IMG/VR virus record: IMGVR_UViG_3300009034_000121 | Location: 1 to 36,732 of that record | DNA: 36,732 bases | From: a virus | Reading direction: 5' to 3' (one strand) | Shown here: piece after piece, positions 7,101 to 15,338 of the stretch | How positions within the stretch are numbered: the first letter of the stretch is position 1 | Layout: each line of letters starts with the position of its first letter | Position numbers and translations under genes: made by a program | Notes under the pieces: model-generated | Databases searched by the model: none | What the model saw: only the letters and a program-made list of their open reading frames with translations | Told to the model about the DNA's origin: nothing

Positions 7101-10065
7101 CGAAGTGGAAAAGCTGGCAGCTCCTGTTGTCCAAGCAGCCATGAAGAAACGTGATGCTCAATGGAAAAAACTTAGAGGTCAGTATATCCAGGCCATGAAG
7201 AATATTGGCATCAACTTAGAGGAGCGACTCAAACGTCAGCATTACTTCAGGCACGTTGTCCTAGACTATGTGGACGATGCTGGCATCTATGGAACTGGTG
7301 AACGCCTCAAAACTCCTGTTGGCCGTCCCTTCCTCAAGACACGCACCGGATCTCAGGCCATGATCATGACCAACTATCTGAAAGTCGAGCATGAGGTCAT
7401 GTCTCAGTTGCTTTACGATATTGAGATAGCCAATACGATAGATTCTGTGAGACGAAACTATGATGAGCTGGATCTGTTTAGAGTAGAGGCAGCTTCCAGA
7501 AATTATCGTAACGTCATCTCCCTCCTGAATGCTTATGCTCAGGAGATGGATGTTCCTAAAGGTCAGAAACGTCCGACTGGGGAAGAGCTTTATAAAAAGT
7601 TAGGAACCAAAATGGCAATAGGCTTTGATCGCTTGGGTCAACTTGCCGCTGCCGAGCAGCTGCCTCTAGGCCCTAATCTTGAGTATGCTGGACTCGTAAC
7701 AGAACTGGGTAACAACTGGTTGATTAACACTGAGATCAAACAAGAGATGGGCAAAGACTGGACTTCTGATGACCGCGTTCCTCTGAAGGCGCCTTATGAT
7801 TCTCAATTATTGAAACTGTCTAACTACATTCTCAAAGAACGCACAGCTGGTGGTGCAGCCAAAGGAGCAGCCGCTACTATATTTAAAGGTGTATCCGAAC
7901 GAAAAGCCGCCGTCAAAGAAATCCTGGGGCCTGAGTTTGCTACCTGGGAGAAGCTGGTCAGGGCTCATCCTGATTATACTACGTTCCAGCCGGAGCGTGG
8001 CAACATGTTCTACCATGTATACAGCATTCCTGAGACGCTGGTCGAGGACATGATCGCCGAGGGCATGACAGATCTTAAAGTCAAGGAATCTCAAATTCGC
8101 GGTGTCCTTGCGCTCGGCGGTAAGAAACGCACACTGGTTGTTAAGAACGAAGTGGCGGATACATTGAACAGTCTCACCAGACCGAGGGCCAATGCCTGGA
8201 GATTCAATCGCAAAGCCCTGAAGGCCTGGAAGCAGTGGCAGTTGTTGATGCCTCGTCGTGCGATCAAGTATAACTTCCGTAACCTCACTGGTGATATGGA
8301 TGCTGTGTTTGCTGGTAACGTCCGTGGGATCAAAAAGGTCAAACAAGCCACCATTGAGTTGGCTCACGCTGCCATGTTGCAGAGTCCTAACTACGCTAAC
8401 CTCAGCGCAAAAAACAAAGCCCGATTCGAGAGCGTCTTTGGTAAGCCCACTATGACAGAAAACATGAACGACTGGATCGAACTTGGTGGCTACGGCACAT
8501 TGCTTCAAGCACAAGAGATGGATGAGTTTGACAGTTTCATGAGATTCAGCGAAGACATGATTAAATTTTCCGACGTGAAGAGCATGAAGGATGTTACTCT
8601 TAAAGGAGTCAAAAGCATCTACCGAACCATCAGGAAGTACACCGATCTCAGGGAAGCTATACTCAGATATGCCAATTATCTCGACTACTTAGAGCAGATG
8701 CGTGCGGATCCAAAAGGCAAACCTGCGAACTTTGGCGCTTCCAATCCGGAGGAAATCCTTGGCATCGCTGACACCAAGATGCGTGCCTTCTGGCTCTCTA
8801 ACGAGTTGCTCGGTGCTTACGACCGCGTTGGCATCACAGGACAAAACATCCGTGAGCACTGGTTTCCTTTCTGGTCTTGGAAAGAAGTTAACTTCCGTCG
8901 TTATTATCAACTGATGAGAAATGCTTACCAAGACAGGGGACTCATGGGTGGAGTCGCCAGCACAGCGTTAAAGACTGTGGCGATACGCAGTCCTTACATG
9001 GCGTTTCGTATAGGCTCCTTGATGCTCAACGTGTTCTTCCTCACAGCCATGATGAAACTTTGGAATACTACTTTTGATGGGGAAGATGACGAACTGCCTG
9101 AAGGATCCAGAGAGTTGCCTCACATTCTTTTGCCCAACCTCGCTAAACTGGCACAGGGCAAGTGGACTTCCAAAGACGATGATGGCGACATACAATACTT
9201 CAGCCGCTTAGGCGCCATGGGTGATTTGCTAGAATGGATCTCGCTAGACACGTTGGACTCCGATGTTGAAGACATCATTAAGGGACGTAAGACTTTACGT
9301 GAAAAGATGACCGAGATGGCACGAGCCCCGGTCAACATCATCGTGCAGGGTGGTACTCCATTCCTCAAGGTTGGCGCTGAGCTGTTAACTAGACAGGCAA
9401 TGTTCCCCGACGTGTTTAAGCGTCGTGTTATCCGCGACCGCATACGTCATGTCGCTGCTTCTGTTGGTTTGGAGAACGAGTACGATGCGTTGGTGGATGC
9501 TTTTATCCGGCCTATACCTAGCAAAGGTACGCCATTATGGAATTGGCTCAAGAGCACTAAGAAGGCTATGTGGTATGAGGCAGATCCGTTCGAGGCCGCT
9601 TACTTCGACTTCTTGAGTGCCAAGCGTCGGTTCCAAAAGGAGAAAAAAGTGTACGGCGAAGGCTGGTGGCTGACTCCTCGCGGCAAAGTGCTCTACAATG
9701 CGCGGGCTGCCATGCGTCTCAATGATGAGGAGGCCATGTTCTATTACATGGAGAAATACTTCGAGTTAGGTGGCACACAAAAAGGATTAAAGCAGTCTTT
9801 GGCTAATATGGATCCTATGTCAGGACTGCGAGAAGAACACAGGGAGGAGTTCCTCAAATCTCTGACACCTGAGGACCTTGATAAACTGGTCAAGGCTCTT
9901 GTATATTATCAACAGCTGCGAACAGGTGTCAAGGCGCAAGAGATCTGGAACATGTTAGACAGTAAACGGAAATCACCCTCTCCTAGGATACCAAAGTTCG
10001 AGAGCATTGGTAAGTTAGGCGAGATTGCAACTATAACCAAAAAACAAGTTAGAGGAGGTAAGTAA
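4174..10065 (+). CDS. giant multidomain virion-associated protein (large polyvalent-protein type)
   Basis: A 1963-residue protein, the largest in the window. It opens with a short segment typical of phage internal-virion proteins (LEFPEGTPDEVIDQAV, residues ~13-28). Hydrophobic patches lie near residues 165-195 and 305-325, and a Pro/Glu/Val linker spans about 424-488. A metalloprotease-like site (FHELYEFYRGSG) has H725-E726 but glutamate instead of the second histidine of HExxH. The following ~1100 residues are mainly helical, with RNLTGDMDAVFAGN near 1370 and a likely membrane-active helix (IGSLMLNVFFLTAMMKLW) near 1611-1628. Giant proteins built this way are known as large polyvalent proteins and as ejected internal virion proteins of podovirus-like phages. 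I infer it is packaged and delivered into the host with the DNA. Domain assignments need profile searches. Confidence 0.75.
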   Translation: MPLVEIQELGVSLEFPEGTPDEVIDQAVQEQLGQETGGAVQYAGTLGVDVGKTIVSGFARSHLNTLLGFEEHRNVRAETETPSFHRTPSPHTRFHMKEWSEAQREMGRPLDDQAWKEELIRFQEQRQNEFIGKLKNTIAKVPERPKREDFFGQAVAGAAEFLPEMGITMVNPLAGVVATFSHLFGSSYEEYIEQGVDKDRAFEAAMISATTQLPIEFLGNLTQLGFFTKLVGKFSKFGIKKQVVSRAQDFIKNLIKSSAVEAVEESMQTVPEEIAHTYAANPQMSTEEILDDVWKHKRDLAAKMVRGGAAGFVGSGVLFGAAGTIQAPFSQMAYSRDKKRIDEMLSAVETDTPGVVEDGIKSGFLDPGDVEAVKEVVADVLPPDRATPVIAKIEEHEKLFGVEPEMEEVVEEARIEEVAERVPPKEVPPEAVPAVTPERKKVLEKILEKPEVPPVEKPPVAPPVEKVPVVEKPPVPEVPTEPAVTREQVEKTPSLAAYVIKRPEIHAPEAVEAAKKIHKEPVRKAIKKEAQLELDFYSPKTQKLSMKALPKLKQTKPTKGTTKGTVGNKFIITADGTRYETKGKLHSDILDAFPEVDPNTIVSTGIVGPKKEDTALSLNAIYHLSNNQMANLQATAKAIKSIWAKRGAPKEVLDAIDVQITPWVEIDPELARASLEQWEKRGYDVKDPTMMAIPGAITFLQGGRATVQLSMYHPTFEALTRTSFHELYEFYRGSGYIAKGDLKVLDRHFTTVEEEGDAFAELAVDERALPNLPGPVKRILLRMKRFLQALKNWLKGKGWTRPEDVFGKLLSGGVLPTTMRHDLTARQALALREGVLEGGVERHIFKSPERESQWREAEDVADPGLWERFKGGWNTAVAKATREFEHLPRKGPEATEFAELRASLLKLAKQKGIVTPKALGTIRDITADLNEVDYHNFRDWVILRDLKEEAEYQKEKGDRVRLAGGMTEEEVDLELAEVEKLAAPVVQAAMKKRDAQWKKLRGQYIQAMKNIGINLEERLKRQHYFRHVVLDYVDDAGIYGTGERLKTPVGRPFLKTRTGSQAMIMTNYLKVEHEVMSQLLYDIEIANTIDSVRRNYDELDLFRVEAASRNYRNVISLLNAYAQEMDVPKGQKRPTGEELYKKLGTKMAIGFDRLGQLAAAEQLPLGPNLEYAGLVTELGNNWLINTEIKQEMGKDWTSDDRVPLKAPYDSQLLKLSNYILKERTAGGAAKGAAATIFKGVSERKAAVKEILGPEFATWEKLVRAHPDYTTFQPERGNMFYHVYSIPETLVEDMIAEGMTDLKVKESQIRGVLALGGKKRTLVVKNEVADTLNSLTRPRANAWRFNRKALKAWKQWQLLMPRRAIKYNFRNLTGDMDAVFAGNVRGIKKVKQATIELAHAAMLQSPNYANLSAKNKARFESVFGKPTMTENMNDWIELGGYGTLLQAQEMDEFDSFMRFSEDMIKFSDVKSMKDVTLKGVKSIYRTIRKYTDLREAILRYANYLDYLEQMRADPKGKPANFGASNPEEILGIADTKMRAFWLSNELLGAYDRVGITGQNIREHWFPFWSWKEVNFRRYYQLMRNAYQDRGLMGGVASTALKTVAIRSPYMAFRIGSLMLNVFFLTAMMKLWNTTFDGEDDELPEGSRELPHILLPNLAKLAQGKWTSKDDDGDIQYFSRLGAMGDLLEWISLDTLDSDVEDIIKGRKTLREKMTEMARAPVNIIVQGGTPFLKVGAELLTRQAMFPDVFKRRVIRDRIRHVAASVGLENEYDALVDAFIRPIPSKGTPLWNWLKSTKKAMWYEADPFEAAYFDFLSAKRRFQKEKKVYGEGWWLTPRGKVLYNARAAMRLNDEEAMFYYMEKYFELGGTQKGLKQSLANMDPMSGLREEHREEFLKSLTPEDLDKLVKALVYYQQLRTGVKAQEIWNMLDSKRKSPSPRIPKFESIGKLGEIATITKKQVRGGK

Positions 10066-10066
10066 C

Positions 10067-10672
10067 ATGGGTAACCTTGCGAAAGGAAGATTAGAATTTT
10101 ATTACTTCTCAGGTGACGAGGAGATGAATACCTTGCTGGACAATACAGCGATAGTGGATGTAACATCCACATATCCTGGGATAGGAGACGGTATCGTTGA
10201 TATCACTATGACGGACCACGGATTCAAGGCCCCAGCCCAGTTCGACCGTCCCACTCATATCTTTATTCAGGGAACCACGAACTACAATGGGCTGCGTAGA
10301 ATCCATTCCGCGCCGGATGCGAACAGTCTGTTCATTTTCGGAAAGTATGTAGCGGAGACTCCTGCTGGCACAGAGATAGCTCGTCCCGGATTGCAGTTCG
10401 ATGAGGATTGGCTCTTTATGGGTTTTAAGTTGCATCTCGATGCTGCCAGTGCTACCACAGAGAACTTTGTCATCAACATAGACTCTGACATGGGCGCCGC
10501 GTGGGATTACAACATCTATACCAGCGATATGAATGGCGTGCAAGATTTAGCTGATCTGTCGTTCATGGATGAACCAGTCCCTCTCAAGGCAAAGGATATT
10601 GTCTATTGTACTTGGGCCAACACGAATGACAAACTGTGGGGTCTGGAGATCCTGGCGCAGAGACTTGACTAA
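10067..10672 (+). CDS. virion structural protein, function unknown
   Basis: A 201-residue protein with a strong AGGAGG ribosome site, starting 1 nt after the giant gene. The sequence is rich in beta-prone and aromatic residues with many Asp and Thr, and ends compactly (DKLWGLEILAQRLD). There are no membrane segments and only one cysteine. It heads a run of structural genes leading to the tail-fibre-like gene, each with an AGGAGG site and short spacing. The composition fits a head-tail or tail decoration protein, but no family is recognised. Confidence 0.65.
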   Translation: MGNLAKGRLEFYYFSGDEEMNTLLDNTAIVDVTSTYPGIGDGIVDITMTDHGFKAPAQFDRPTHIFIQGTTNYNGLRRIHSAPDANSLFIFGKYVAETPAGTEIARPGLQFDEDWLFMGFKLHLDAASATTENFVINIDSDMGAAWDYNIYTSDMNGVQDLADLSFMDEPVPLKAKDIVYCTWANTNDKLWGLEILAQRLD

Positions 10673-10683
10673 GGAGGATTATT

Positions 10684-12789
10684 ATGGCAGAATTTATAAA
10701 CGGCGTAAGAGTTCGTCGTCTTGATACGACTGACTTTGACAACGCCCTAAGTTCCTCAGAGTATTCCATTCAACGCGCACTTGACGTTTTGGATGATGCC
10801 TTGACGGGAGCTGGCACTTCTCTAACTACCACGAACTTCGATGGTATTTTGAGTTCAACGGATAACACTGTCCAAAAAGCCATGGATACCATTGATGATC
10901 ATACCCATAAGCTGAATGATATTTCCAATCCTGACGGGAATAAAACCTTTCAAATGACTACTAGGGAAATAGCATTTCGATGGTCAAATCCTTCAGGCAA
11001 TCCATTAGATCTTGAAGCCAGTGGTGCTTATACTGGAGCAATTCTACACATTCATCAGAGCACTGGAAATCCAGGACACGCTCACTTATTGGAACTTGAA
11101 GCAGAGGATAATGATATCCATCTAACAAAATGGACCCACGCAGCGGCGGCCAATGTTGCTCTGCATTTGTTGGTTTCTGGCGATACAGATACAACCGGGA
11201 CTGGTCGATTGCAGATCCGGGCAGACGGTCGAATGGATTGGGGTCCTGGAGGTGCGAGTGCCGTTGACACAAACCTCTATCGCTCTGCTGCCAATTCCTT
11301 GAAAACCGACGATGACTTCTACGCGAATAATGCTCAGTTTTTAGGTGGTACAGTCATTTTTGGAGCAGACGGAGTCGTGGGTGGTGAGTTGCAGGTTCTG
11401 GGTGATGCAAGCGGCGCCCAAGGTGGTGCTGTTTGGGCATTCACTGGTGATGCTCATGATGATACGATTTCGTATTACGCATTTCAGGCAAACGAAGACG
11501 ATCTTATCATCGGACCGAGCACTGATACGGATGCTATGAAACTGGATGCCAATAAGGATCTTTATATTACTGATGGAGATCTTCGCGTTCAAAGTGCGGG
11601 CACCACTTATATTGAACTGGAACAAGACACTGGCACTGGCGGAAACATAAGAGTGGGTGTTGAAGATACACTTCGAGGTTCGTTGGCTCTTTGGGGTCAT
11701 GGTACTGGATCAGTTGTTGGTGGCTTTATCACTTTGTACGTTGCGGCTGATCATGACGCAAGTATTGATAACTGGGTTATTGCTGCCAATGAAGATGACT
11801 TTTTCATTGGTCCTAACACAGATACCGATGCTCTTAAATTGGATGCCCTTAAAGACTTTTACATTACGGCTGGTGATCTTCACGTCGAGGGCGGCAGTCT
11901 TTATCTGACAGAAATTGCTGATGCTCAAGCTGACATTGCAGGCAAAGGCCAGATTTGGGTCAATACCGCGACACCTAATGAATTGTGGTTTACTGACGAT
12001 GCTGGTACAGATTTTCAATTAGGTGTTACCCTCGCTCATACTCATGATGGTGATACCTTGCAAGCTGATGGCATCACTTCAGATGGTGGAGAGTGGGTAC
12101 TTCAGGCTTCTTCAACGGTCAGGATACGTGGTACTGGTAACAATGGTCTGGTCATAGAAAAGGATGGAGCCACTGCTAACTTCTTACAACTTACTTTTGA
12201 AGATCCTGGATATGGATCAGACGTAGGTTATATACGTGGTTATGCCAGTGGTCATGTGCCTCTTGCTCTTAGTCTCACTGCCAACACGTTCATAGGTGGT
12301 GGAGGTGGTGCGTGTACTATTGGTGGATGGACTGCCCCAACAGGCAAATTGGATGTCTATGGCGGAGATATCGTTATCGCTGATGGTAATGTCGAGTATT
12401 TAGATGCGCTTGATACTGATCATACGGCGGCTGGTGCTATCTCTTCCATGACAGTAGATGCAAACGCCACTGGTGTTGGTGCAGCCCTTTACATGGTCTC
12501 TGATGGTAATTTTGACGAAGCAGATGCCGATGCTGCGGCTACAATGCCTGTCATGGCTTTAGCTCTTGAAACCGGAACAGGCACCAAGAAAGTCCTACTG
12601 CGTGGATTTATCCGGGATGATACTTGGAACTGGACTGTTGGCGGTCTAATCTATGCCAGTACGACGACTGGTGGGCTCACGCAGACTGCTCCATCTGGCT
12701 CTGGAGACCAAGTACAAGTTGTTGGAATTGCTACTCATGCTGATCGCATGTATTTTAATCCAAGCTACGTTTTGGTTGAAATAGCTTAA
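10684..12789 (+). CDS. tail-fibre-like repeat protein
   Basis: A 701-residue protein preceded by AAGGAGG. The N-terminus holds two related ~24-residue units (FDNALSSSEYSIQRALDVLD, then FDGILSSTDNTVQKAMDTID), a motif common at the start of uncultured-phage tail fibres and tail-associated proteins. The middle is beta-rich and contains two 44-residue repeats (YAFQANEDDLIIGPSTDTDA and VIAANEDDFFIGPNTDTDAL), followed by glycine-rich beta stretches resembling fibre shafts. The C-terminal ~120 residues look like a compact globular head (GTGTKKVLLRGFIRDDTWNW). I infer a trimeric receptor-binding or baseplate-attached fibre. No enzymatic motif or chaperone-type self-cleavage domain is evident. Confidence 0.75.
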   Translation: MAEFINGVRVRRLDTTDFDNALSSSEYSIQRALDVLDDALTGAGTSLTTTNFDGILSSTDNTVQKAMDTIDDHTHKLNDISNPDGNKTFQMTTREIAFRWSNPSGNPLDLEASGAYTGAILHIHQSTGNPGHAHLLELEAEDNDIHLTKWTHAAAANVALHLLVSGDTDTTGTGRLQIRADGRMDWGPGGASAVDTNLYRSAANSLKTDDDFYANNAQFLGGTVIFGADGVVGGELQVLGDASGAQGGAVWAFTGDAHDDTISYYAFQANEDDLIIGPSTDTDAMKLDANKDLYITDGDLRVQSAGTTYIELEQDTGTGGNIRVGVEDTLRGSLALWGHGTGSVVGGFITLYVAADHDASIDNWVIAANEDDFFIGPNTDTDALKLDALKDFYITAGDLHVEGGSLYLTEIADAQADIAGKGQIWVNTATPNELWFTDDAGTDFQLGVTLAHTHDGDTLQADGITSDGGEWVLQASSTVRIRGTGNNGLVIEKDGATANFLQLTFEDPGYGSDVGYIRGYASGHVPLALSLTANTFIGGGGGACTIGGWTAPTGKLDVYGGDIVIADGNVEYLDALDTDHTAAGAISSMTVDANATGVGAALYMVSDGNFDEADADAAATMPVMALALETGTGTKKVLLRGFIRDDTWNWTVGGLIYASTTTGGLTQTAPSGSGDQVQVVGIATHADRMYFNPSYVLVEIA
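11458..11589 (+). repeat. intragenic repeat unit 1 of tail-fibre-like gene
   Basis: A 132-nt unit encoding 44 residues with the core NEDDLIIGPSTDTDAMKLDA. It matches the unit at 11755-11886 in length and in most residues but is diverged in DNA sequence, so the duplication is old and has been maintained by selection on the protein fold. Confidence 0.75.
11755..11886 (+). repeat. intragenic repeat unit 2 of tail-fibre-like gene
   Basis: Second 132-nt copy, with the core NEDDFFIGPNTDTDALKLDA. Start-to-start distance to unit 1 is 297 nt (99 codons), so each unit is embedded in a longer region. It probably forms one structural rung or subdomain of the fibre. Confidence 0.75.
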
Positions 12790-12808
12790 TACATCATAGG
12801 AGGCAAAA

Positions 12809-13090
12809 ATGGCTTTAGTAATCACAGTAAGCAAAGTTTCGGTTCGGGAAGAACTGGACAAATTGTGGAGTATTACCATTAATCTCACTTGTACCGATGG
12901 CGGACAGGAAGTTATCAATAAAGATTTTTCTGTTCGTTATAGGCCCGGACAGAATATCTCGCAAAAGGTTCAAATCTTGCTGGAGAAAATGCAAGAAGCG
13001 ATTGACGATTATAAAAGTGAACAGCAAATATTCAATGCTTCTCAACTGGATACTGCTGTAACTTATCTCCAAAATAATTTAGTAGGATAA
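12809..13090 (+). CDS. small structural-cluster protein
   Basis: A 93-residue protein with an AGGAGG ribosome site. The first half is beta-prone with an alternating pattern (ALVITVSKVSVREELDKLWS, then ITINLTCTDGGQEVINKDFS). The second half is a helix with coiled-coil character (VQILLEKMQEAIDDYKSEQQ). A beta sheet plus one helix is a common layout for tail-completion or fibre-associated small proteins, but no family is recognised. It is flanked by tail-type genes with similar ribosome sites and 12-20 nt gaps. Confidence 0.65.
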   Translation: MALVITVSKVSVREELDKLWSITINLTCTDGGQEVINKDFSVRYRPGQNISQKVQILLEKMQEAIDDYKSEQQIFNASQLDTAVTYLQNNLVG

Positions 13091-13102
13091 GGAGGATAAA
13101 CA

Positions 13103-13729
13103 ATGGCTTTAACAAAGAGTGTAGCAGCCGTTGATGAGTGGGCAGAAGTAGCTCAGAATGCAACAAGAGAAGGAGCGGAGGTCGATATATCTGATTGCTA
13201 CAGTGCGATGCTTCATATTGATGTAGCTCTTTCCAGTGCCACAGCACATACTGGTTCGGAAATAATTGTCCAGATTTCTAGTAACACAACTGGAGATGAA
13301 CATTGGAATACGCTGACTAGATTTATCAGTGTAACGGGAACGCCTATTAGCGTGAATTTGGCAAATCAAGAAGCTGCTGGTCAGACAGTGCTAGGTGTGA
13401 CTAACCCTGTTACAAATAACATGGACAATGATGGCAAATTCAAATTCATAGAACATGGTACAGTTGCTAATAGCGAAATCGTATTCCAAACAGCAAACGG
13501 CGGTGATGCGGGAGATACGATCACGGTTCAAGACGGCCTTACCAATCAGCAAGAAACTACAAGTGTCCTTTTTGATATTGACCATGCTACGAATGAAGTT
13601 GTTGGACAATACGCCGTAGAGATACCATTTGGCGCCAATAGATGCAGGGTTCTTTACAACAATACTTATGACCCTGATGGTGCAACTATCCATACCCACT
13701 GTAGGATAAGCAAAGTAACGGGTGTCTAA
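13103..13729 (+). CDS. tail-region structural protein
   Basis: A 208-residue protein with an AAGGAGG site 5-6 nt before the ATG. It is largely beta-prone, with segments such as CYSAMLHIDVALSSATAHTG and SEIIVQISSNTTGDEHWNTL that resemble jelly-roll or Ig-like decoration proteins. It ends with CRVLYNNTYDPDGATIHTHC (residues ~184-203), where two cysteines could bond. No catalytic motif is seen. Its stop at 13727-13729 lies one base from the next gene's ATG. I infer a virion surface or tail-tip protein. Confidence 0.65.
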   Translation: MALTKSVAAVDEWAEVAQNATREGAEVDISDCYSAMLHIDVALSSATAHTGSEIIVQISSNTTGDEHWNTLTRFISVTGTPISVNLANQEAAGQTVLGVTNPVTNNMDNDGKFKFIEHGTVANSEIVFQTANGGDAGDTITVQDGLTNQQETTSVLFDIDHATNEVVGQYAVEIPFGANRCRVLYNNTYDPDGATIHTHCRISKVTGV

Positions 13730-13730
13730 A

Positions 13731-14576
13731 ATGAGGTATACTCATAAACCTCCTCTTGGCAGACAAGTTAATCCTGGCCACCCTCTTGCTGATAAATTGC
13801 TCGGATGTTGGATTATGAATGAAGGTTCAGGAGATCAGATCTGGGATCACAGCAATCATGGGAATATAGATCATCAAAGTATACTGTATGGCCCTCGATG
13901 GATTCCTGGTCCAAGTGGGCCAGCTTTACTCTTTACTACAGATGATTATATGGAGGAAACAGATGTGCGTTTCCGAGTAGGGGGAGAAGGGACAATCTCC
14001 GCACGTGCATATACCACGACTACTGATAGAGCCACCTTGGTAATGAAAGATAAAGCAGGCTACGTTGATGATGTAAAGTTGCAGATAGATGCTGATGCTA
14101 AAGCGCCCGGAAAAATGGTCTTCGATTTCAACAGAGACAGCGATAATACCATTCAGTGGATTGCCGATCCTGTTACTATCCCATTAAACACCTGGCTTCA
14201 TTATGTCGGTACGTGGGGACCTAATGGTATGAGGTTATATAGGGATGGTGTATTGATAGCTTCTAATAGTGCTGTAGTTACTCTTCTTTCAGCCGTGGAT
14301 TCTCCGTTAAGAATAGGACTTGAAACTACTGGTGCCGTCAATCCCTGGGAAGGTGGTATTGATGATGTTCGGATTTGGCGGAGAACATTGAGTGACAGTG
14401 AAGTCGCGCAGCTCTATTATGAGCCTTATGCTATGTGGGAACCGTCTTATCCTCAATTTGGGTTTGTTTCAGCCGCCGCACAGTATGGTAATAAAGTTAT
14501 GGGCGTAGCTCCTACCAATATAGGTAAAGTCATGGAAGTCGCTTCCTCTGACATTAATACTGTCATGGGTGCATAG
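13731..14576 (+). CDS. LamG/concanavalin-like tail protein with KVMGVA repeats
   Basis: About 281 residues from the ATG at 13731; a GTG at 13722 overlapping the previous gene would add three. The N-terminus (HPLADKLLGCWIMNEGSGDQ) and the segments WLHYVGTWGPNGMRLYRDG and GGIDDVRIWRRTLSDSEVAQ, then LYY, are the hallmark strands of the LamG-like jelly-roll (concanavalin A-like lectin/glucanase) fold. This is known in phage tail proteins and implies glycan binding on the host surface. The last ~30 residues hold a short repeat (NKVMGVAPTNIGKVMEVA, then INTVMGA), a motif often found at the ends of uncultured-phage structural proteins. I expect a receptor-binding or adhesion protein. Confidence 0.75.
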   Translation: MRYTHKPPLGRQVNPGHPLADKLLGCWIMNEGSGDQIWDHSNHGNIDHQSILYGPRWIPGPSGPALLFTTDDYMEETDVRFRVGGEGTISARAYTTTTDRATLVMKDKAGYVDDVKLQIDADAKAPGKMVFDFNRDSDNTIQWIADPVTIPLNTWLHYVGTWGPNGMRLYRDGVLIASNSAVVTLLSAVDSPLRIGLETTGAVNPWEGGIDDVRIWRRTLSDSEVAQLYYEPYAMWEPSYPQFGFVSAAAQYGNKVMGVAPTNIGKVMEVASSDINTVMGA

Positions 14577-14648
14577 AGAATAGAATTGGCAGAGAAATGC
14601 CCGTCAGCTCTCGATTTAACCCCTTCATGAATGGATTAGGAACTATTT

Positions 14649-14891
14649 ATGGACAAAGAATCGTACATTGTACCTCCTGAGGTCTTCGAGACTTATGGAC
14701 AGGACCAGAAACTGAACACGATGTTCCATTATATTCGGGCCATGCACACCAATATCGAGGTCCAAAATGGTGAAATCGTCAAGCTAAAACGCCGTAAACT
14801 CATCGATAAGGGCGTCGCGGTGGGGAGTGGAACTGCTGGAGGCGCTGCTGCTATGGTCATAAAGTGGTTTGCAACCAAGCTCTTTTCGTAA
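14649..14891 (+). CDS. small protein with C-terminal hydrophobic segment
   Basis: An 80-residue protein. Residues 1-50 are soluble and mixed-charge; residues ~53-78 (GVAVGSGTAGGAAAMVIKWF, then ATKLFS) form a glycine/alanine-rich hydrophobic helix preceded by KLKRRKLIDK, so the protein is probably tail-anchored. The ribosome site (GGAAC) is weak. It is the last gene before the first promoter. A class II/III holin-like or membrane accessory protein is possible, but a better holin candidate lies at 17128. It may alternatively be a virion-associated membrane protein. Confidence 0.55.
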   Translation: MDKESYIVPPEVFETYGQDQKLNTMFHYIRAMHTNIEVQNGEIVKLKRRKLIDKGVAVGSGTAGGAAAMVIKWFATKLFS

Positions 14892-14894
14892 TGT

Positions 14895-14930
14895 AGCGTC
14901 CAAAACCGCTATATAACGTCCAAAACCGCT
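14895..14930 (+). repeat. 16-nt direct repeat upstream of promoter P1
   Basis: Two copies of A(G/A)CGTCCAAAACCGCT, at 14895-14910 and 14915-14930, differing at one base and spaced 20 bp start to start (about two helical turns). The second copy ends on the first base of the -35 box. Two in-phase copies abutting a -35 element suggest a binding site for a dimeric activator or repressor. No comparable pair precedes the matching promoter at 21366. Confidence 0.75.
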
Positions 14931-14958
14931 TGACACCACCACAGTTACCGAGTATAAT
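14930..14958 (+). promoter_or_regulatory. sigma70-type promoter P1
   Basis: Consensus -35 TTGACA (14930-14935), a 17-bp spacer and consensus -10 TATAAT (14953-14958). The spacer begins CCACCACAG, identical to the promoter at 21366-21394, and both -10 boxes are followed by GG(G)AGTCA. Transcription should start near 14965 and run into the gene at 14994, giving a leader of about 30 nt. Confidence 0.9.
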
Positions 14959-14993
14959 GGAGTCATTGATTTTATTTCAGGAGGTCTGAGTAG

Positions 14994-15335
14994 ATGAAAA
15001 GAATCCGAATTGGTAAGAAAATCACCAACTTAGAAGGAAAACCTATCACAGACAACTTCAAAGAGGGCGATGACAAAGAAGTTTATGTCAAGGATCTGAT
15101 GAAACAGTATGTAGGACAGCTGTTTCAGGCCGAGAATAAGGAGCGATCTCTCCTGGCATATCTGACTGCCGAAAAACTTCACAAAGCCAAGGACACCGTA
15201 GAGTTAGAAAATGCGGAGTTTAAGATCCTGGCGGATTCGTTAGAGAAACCCAAACATAATCCCGTTATCATGGCTCCTCTCTATCAAGCTATGGACGAGG
15301 CAGAGGACCTGGATAAGGCCGTAACGAAAGGATAA
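14994..15335 (+). CDS. first gene of P1 transcript, hypothetical
   Basis: A 113-residue, highly charged soluble protein with an AGGAGG site about 9 nt upstream. It contains LEGKPITDNFKEGDDKEVYV and a long helical region (residues ~33-100), and has no cysteines or membrane segments. Some phage proteins with an N-terminal IGKKITNLEGKPI-like segment are small tail or assembly factors, but I cannot assign a family. Its position as the first gene after a very strong promoter suggests high expression. Confidence 0.65.
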   Translation: MKRIRIGKKITNLEGKPITDNFKEGDDKEVYVKDLMKQYVGQLFQAENKERSLLAYLTAEKLHKAKDTVELENAEFKILADSLEKPKHNPVIMAPLYQAMDEAEDLDKAVTKG

Positions 15336-15338
15336 GCC

